From NCBI GenBank assembly GCA_045226255.1, contig JBGVCG010000018.1:56385-120384 (forward strand): a stretch of DNA of 64,000 nt. Direction: 5' to 3'. Position 1 is the first letter of the stretch, and each line of letters begins with the position of its first letter. Shown here in pieces: positions 62,201 to 64,000 of the stretch. Both the position numbers and the translations under genes were made by a program. The notes under the pieces are model-generated. The model did no database searches, was not told the DNA's origin, and was given only the letters and a program-made list of their open reading frames with translations. This DNA comes from UBA1181 sp045226255. GTDB taxonomy: Bacteria > Bacteroidota > Bacteroidia > Bacteroidales > Paludibacteraceae.

Positions 62201-64000
62201 TCATGGCGGAGAATGTGGATAAGGCGTGGATGGAAACCCATGGTGTGACGGGTGATATGTTGGCATTGGATTATTATCCGGAGGAGGCGACGAAGTCCTT
62301 CCAACTGGGTAAGGATGGTGAATCGAATATCTTTACGATTTACTATCTGGACTACAAGAGTGTCATCTTCAACATCACTAGTGTAGATATGTGCGGTAAT
62401 CCTCTGCCAGGTATTCCTATGGTGAAGGTGGCGATCCAAAAGGATGCACAGTATATATTCAATACGACTTTGCAGGGATATACGTTCAATAAATCTTGCT
62501 CTTGGTGGGAGGGCGTTGAACCTACGTGTACTCCATATGTGAGTGATGTGCCAGTTTATTGGACCGCACCGAACGGACCTGCCTCATTGGAGGTTATGGC
62601 GTATTTCCAGAAAAATCTTACAATCAAAGCTATTAGTGAGGAAAAGATATACGATGGCACGCCACTTCGTAGTCAAGGTACGAATGATGTGACGCTCTCC
62701 GGCTTGGAAACAGGGCATACGTTATCTTCCATCAGTTTTGATGGAGAGGTGACCAACGTTTCGGAGGGTGTCGTGAATACGGTTCCGAAGAATGCGCAAT
62801 TCACGGGGGCGTGTGACAGCTTCTATCATATAGAGTATGTGCCCGGAGGCTTGAAGATAAACCCGTTGCCGGTGACGATCACGTTGAACACGGACCGTTG
62901 GACAGACGGAGATTGTTATGATGGTACGGAGAGGACCATCGGTTTCCGTAACCATGGTTCTGAGATTCTTATTTCGAGCAATTTATATGACAGTCAATAT
63001 GGAGATGATATCCGTAGTCAGGCGGCATCCATTTCCATGACAAGAACTGATGCCGGAGAGTATACTTTGCCAGAGACTGATGTGGTGAGTGGTGTTGTTA
63101 TTCCGACAAATCAGAACTATGATGTGAAGGTGTTCTCTCGTGACGGAAAATTGATCATCTGTCCTGACACATTGGTGGTTACCACTTTAGGTGACGAGAA
63201 ACCATATGATGGTACGCCATTGACCAAAGATAATTATACTATTTCAGGGTTTGTCAACAATGAGTCGGCTAACGTGACAGTGGTGGGCACCCAAACCGAG
63301 GTGGGAGAAAGCAAGAATACCTATATCATCTCTTTTGTTGGTGAAGAGGGTGGAGAGAATGCGACTGCGAAACGTGGTAACTATGTCATCACAGAGGACT
63401 TAGGCACCTTGAAGGTGACCCTCTCCTGTGCGGACACCACGTTGCAGACAGCTGAGGATGCCACCGACTGTACCGTAGAGTACACGCTAGTCGCACCGCA
63501 GGAGAATAACGTGGCCGAGGGCGCTACCTTCTCGTATAAGTTGAATGGTGGAGAAACAGTAGCATACCCAGGTTCCTCATTCGACGCCAAAGATGGTGAT
63601 AAACTCTCTTGGTCGGTTATGATCGACGGTGCGGAGTTCTCTACCTGCGAGCAGACGATCAGGGTGGAGGATGGGACGAAGCCGGTGATAACACTCGACG
63701 CTTCAAGCGAGCCTGATGGATATGATTGGGGTTGCAACCCAACCGTTATAGATCCTAAATTCACGTACTCCGACAATTGTGAGGGAACAGGAAACGTTCC
63801 AGCGGATAGTATCACTACCAAGCAAACCACGTCAGGCTGTCAGGTGACGAAGACATGGACTGCCCACTATACGGATGGTTCCGGCAATACGGCGGATTCT
63901 GTGTCGGTGATGTATACATGGAAGGAGACCGTTGCTCCAGTTATCACCTTGGCAGCAGGCAAGGAAGTCAGCTACGATTTAGGCTGCAACCCAGCAACGA
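59233..64000 (+). CDS. Giant secreted repeat protein with InlB-type and MBG-like domains (3' end beyond window)
   Basis: One frame stays open from ATG 59233 to the window end, at least 1589 codons, with no stop; samples at 60481, 61681, 62641, 63181 and 63961 read in the same frame. A signal peptide (LKYLFMFFSFAVTFVASVSTAQA) begins after an ATG at 59266 that is an alternative start. Listeria-Bacteroides (InlB B) repeats are at about 286-353, 735-808 and 813-880, with the GYDFAGWY...LYAKW pattern. A MucBP-like segment follows (about 888-952), then MBG-like domains with YDGTPL motifs (about 1130-1400). The last visible part repeats PVITL...GCNP modules (63675 and 63933). It is probably a surface adhesin or matrix protein exported by T9SS; the sorting domain would lie outside the window. 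Confidence 0.82.
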   Translation, partial: MEMIYGILSSVMKRKRVGVMLKYLFMFFSFAVTFVASVSTAQAAVHTVSFVYDCAGTRHECASMMRQTGQTFQFLPQDPFCSGRNFVNWIDESTNVIVTRETTVNDDMTVLAVFDDIHLYTITVEYYYPECDGTRHVFDRATYIIDGTKVTAEHPFSIASPAQTNVPNEVKNCTENANDNIFYPEQQTVSITPAAFDTANADRELTVSVKYVPFTATYSYVYKLKNLTGNGYTEIDRQDNVHGVLHSVVTPEVKNFPYAELESALPTEITRVSGQEIDVKYTRKDFLLSFNTNGGSPIDPIQRPYGSEVTIPSTQPTRTGYDFAGWYLDEQCTETAGTRVTLNADKTLYAKWTGKTVNYTIVYMKEKYNNQTGTTEWVYDNSRTGSGRVGTEVCASSAPNLTNSIDGYEKDSEWNNSSCMTIAADGSAVLTVRYKLTRYTLVFDLDGRNNRLTINGSTYSGSNYMIDNVVLGQDISDKWPLAEHIQSNNQFMGWNYQSGEQQGWFGTTPQYTTRVTKVFELTYELVKYANSTTHRATFTAQYDNSASRRAVEYWLQQPGGLYEKDENLSQIYYSTGSSDLGAKDIEGYENVSTPSGYPSTGDVCDTSFVQNNWNGSYVIDDEKSVSGAQYVGYNGHFYRSYRASSSLTKDGDDGRRYRRRVNNDGYYYERSGNGSYVRDNAKTYESQGIEYELYDGNYYRLRTMTFKNDDGKTRYNLQTSNCVYTYRFYYNRNTYSITYYNGSDNLGEKTGIMFGENINTPVYDYVPESSRPESDYEWKGWKSDSKLTTDYVFGVMPASPLVLYACWQAPQYTVTFNLNYEGVSEPYNVQTVDKYKSAEDPGVPSRAHYEFDGWYTEPEGGVRYMTSTQVTGAETLYAHWKLIPLSYTVRYLEQGTNTPLFTEKTVTSPAFFYGYELTEQALTIAGYMPDQAEKTLPLDYENNVITFYYETKPESNKYKVRYCLRDHPEVEVHEESGWKIVSGNTTSVTVMAENVDKAWMETHGVTGDMLALDYYPEEATKSFQLGKDGESNIFTIYYLDYKSVIFNITSVDMCGNPLPGIPMVKVAIQKDAQYIFNTTLQGYTFNKSCSWWEGVEPTCTPYVSDVPVYWTAPNGPASLEVMAYFQKNLTIKAISEEKIYDGTPLRSQGTNDVTLSGLETGHTLSSISFDGEVTNVSEGVVNTVPKNAQFTGACDSFYHIEYVPGGLKINPLPVTITLNTDRWTDGDCYDGTERTIGFRNHGSEILISSNLYDSQYGDDIRSQAASISMTRTDAGEYTLPETDVVSGVVIPTNQNYDVKVFSRDGKLIICPDTLVVTTLGDEKPYDGTPLTKDNYTISGFVNNESANVTVVGTQTEVGESKNTYIISFVGEEGGENATAKRGNYVITEDLGTLKVTLSCADTTLQTAEDATDCTVEYTLVAPQENNVAEGATFSYKLNGGETVAYPGSSFDAKDGDKLSWSVMIDGAEFSTCEQTIRVEDGTKPVITLDASSEPDGYDWGCNPTVIDPKFTYSDNCEGTGNVPADSITTKQTTSGCQVTKTWTAHYTDGSGNTADSVSVMYTWKETVAPVITLAAGKEVSYDLGCNPAT

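Noticed and set aside
61309..62439. 376-codon minus-strand frame opposite the giant protein
   Set aside because: Antisense shadow of a frame that shows clear InlB-type repeats on the plus strand.

Overview
The window looks like a chromosome segment of a Bacteroidales member (phylum Bacteroidota) living on plant polysaccharide. Pointers are gliding/type IX secretion genes (gldE, gldD, gldG, porE), several secreted proteins with C-terminal T9SS sorting domains, and promoters of the Bacteroidota type (TTTG or TTG, about 18-21 bases, then TAnnTTTG). No rRNA, tRNA or CRISPR array was seen. I cannot name the species.

Layout. 1-2570: a promoter facing out of the left edge, a decayed winged-helix fragment, a 53-codon gene with its own promoter and terminator, an Rnl2-type RNA ligase and a flavin-binding pyridoxamine-oxidase-like protein. 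2770-7770: serB convergent with a gldE-gldD-gldG operon. 7880-17060: an accessory island with a DUF4143-type ATPase flanked on both sides by 33-bp-period repeats, a gene remnant with REP-like hairpins, and a tightly coupled operon of a PLD-SNF2 helicase, an Eco57I-like adenine methyltransferase and a DprA-like protein. This is a probable DNA-modification defence system with an inverted-repeat-rich leader. 17270-25200: thiL-porE (plus a candidate 50-codon basic ORF), a DUF4139 protein, an MtaD-like deaminase and azlC-azlD. 25280-28400: a tandem GH5 cellulase. 28560-34380: housekeeping genes fbaA, ssb, dnaN, a DEDDh exonuclease, trmN6-like and mutY. 34430-42940: a secreted YD-repeat protein and a 2315-residue T9SS type B protein. 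43180-58815: the polysaccharide region. 59233 to the right edge: a giant secreted protein with InlB-type repeats, open at the window end.

How the genes fit together. Five genes carry seven GH5 domains: four are T9SS-type secreted proteins (three with visible YPNP/YPT-like or related sorting domains plus the 705-residue enzyme) and one is a lipoprotein. With a GH3 lipoprotein, a GPH-family sugar:cation symporter and a cytoplasmic GH94 cellobiose phosphorylase they form a plausible beta-glucan/cellulose route: cut outside the cell, import cellobiose, phosphorolyse inside. No SusC/SusD pair is present, so this is not a classical PUL. One GH5 domain (second domain of 43186-45537) has lost its catalytic acid/base and other active-site residues. 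PorE and the Gld proteins encoded in the same window belong to the machinery expected to export the cellulases.

The best candidates for new biology are the helicase/methyltransferase/DprA-like island with its leader hairpins, the 33-bp repeats bracketing the ATPase, the small gene at 724-885, and the degenerate GH5 domain.
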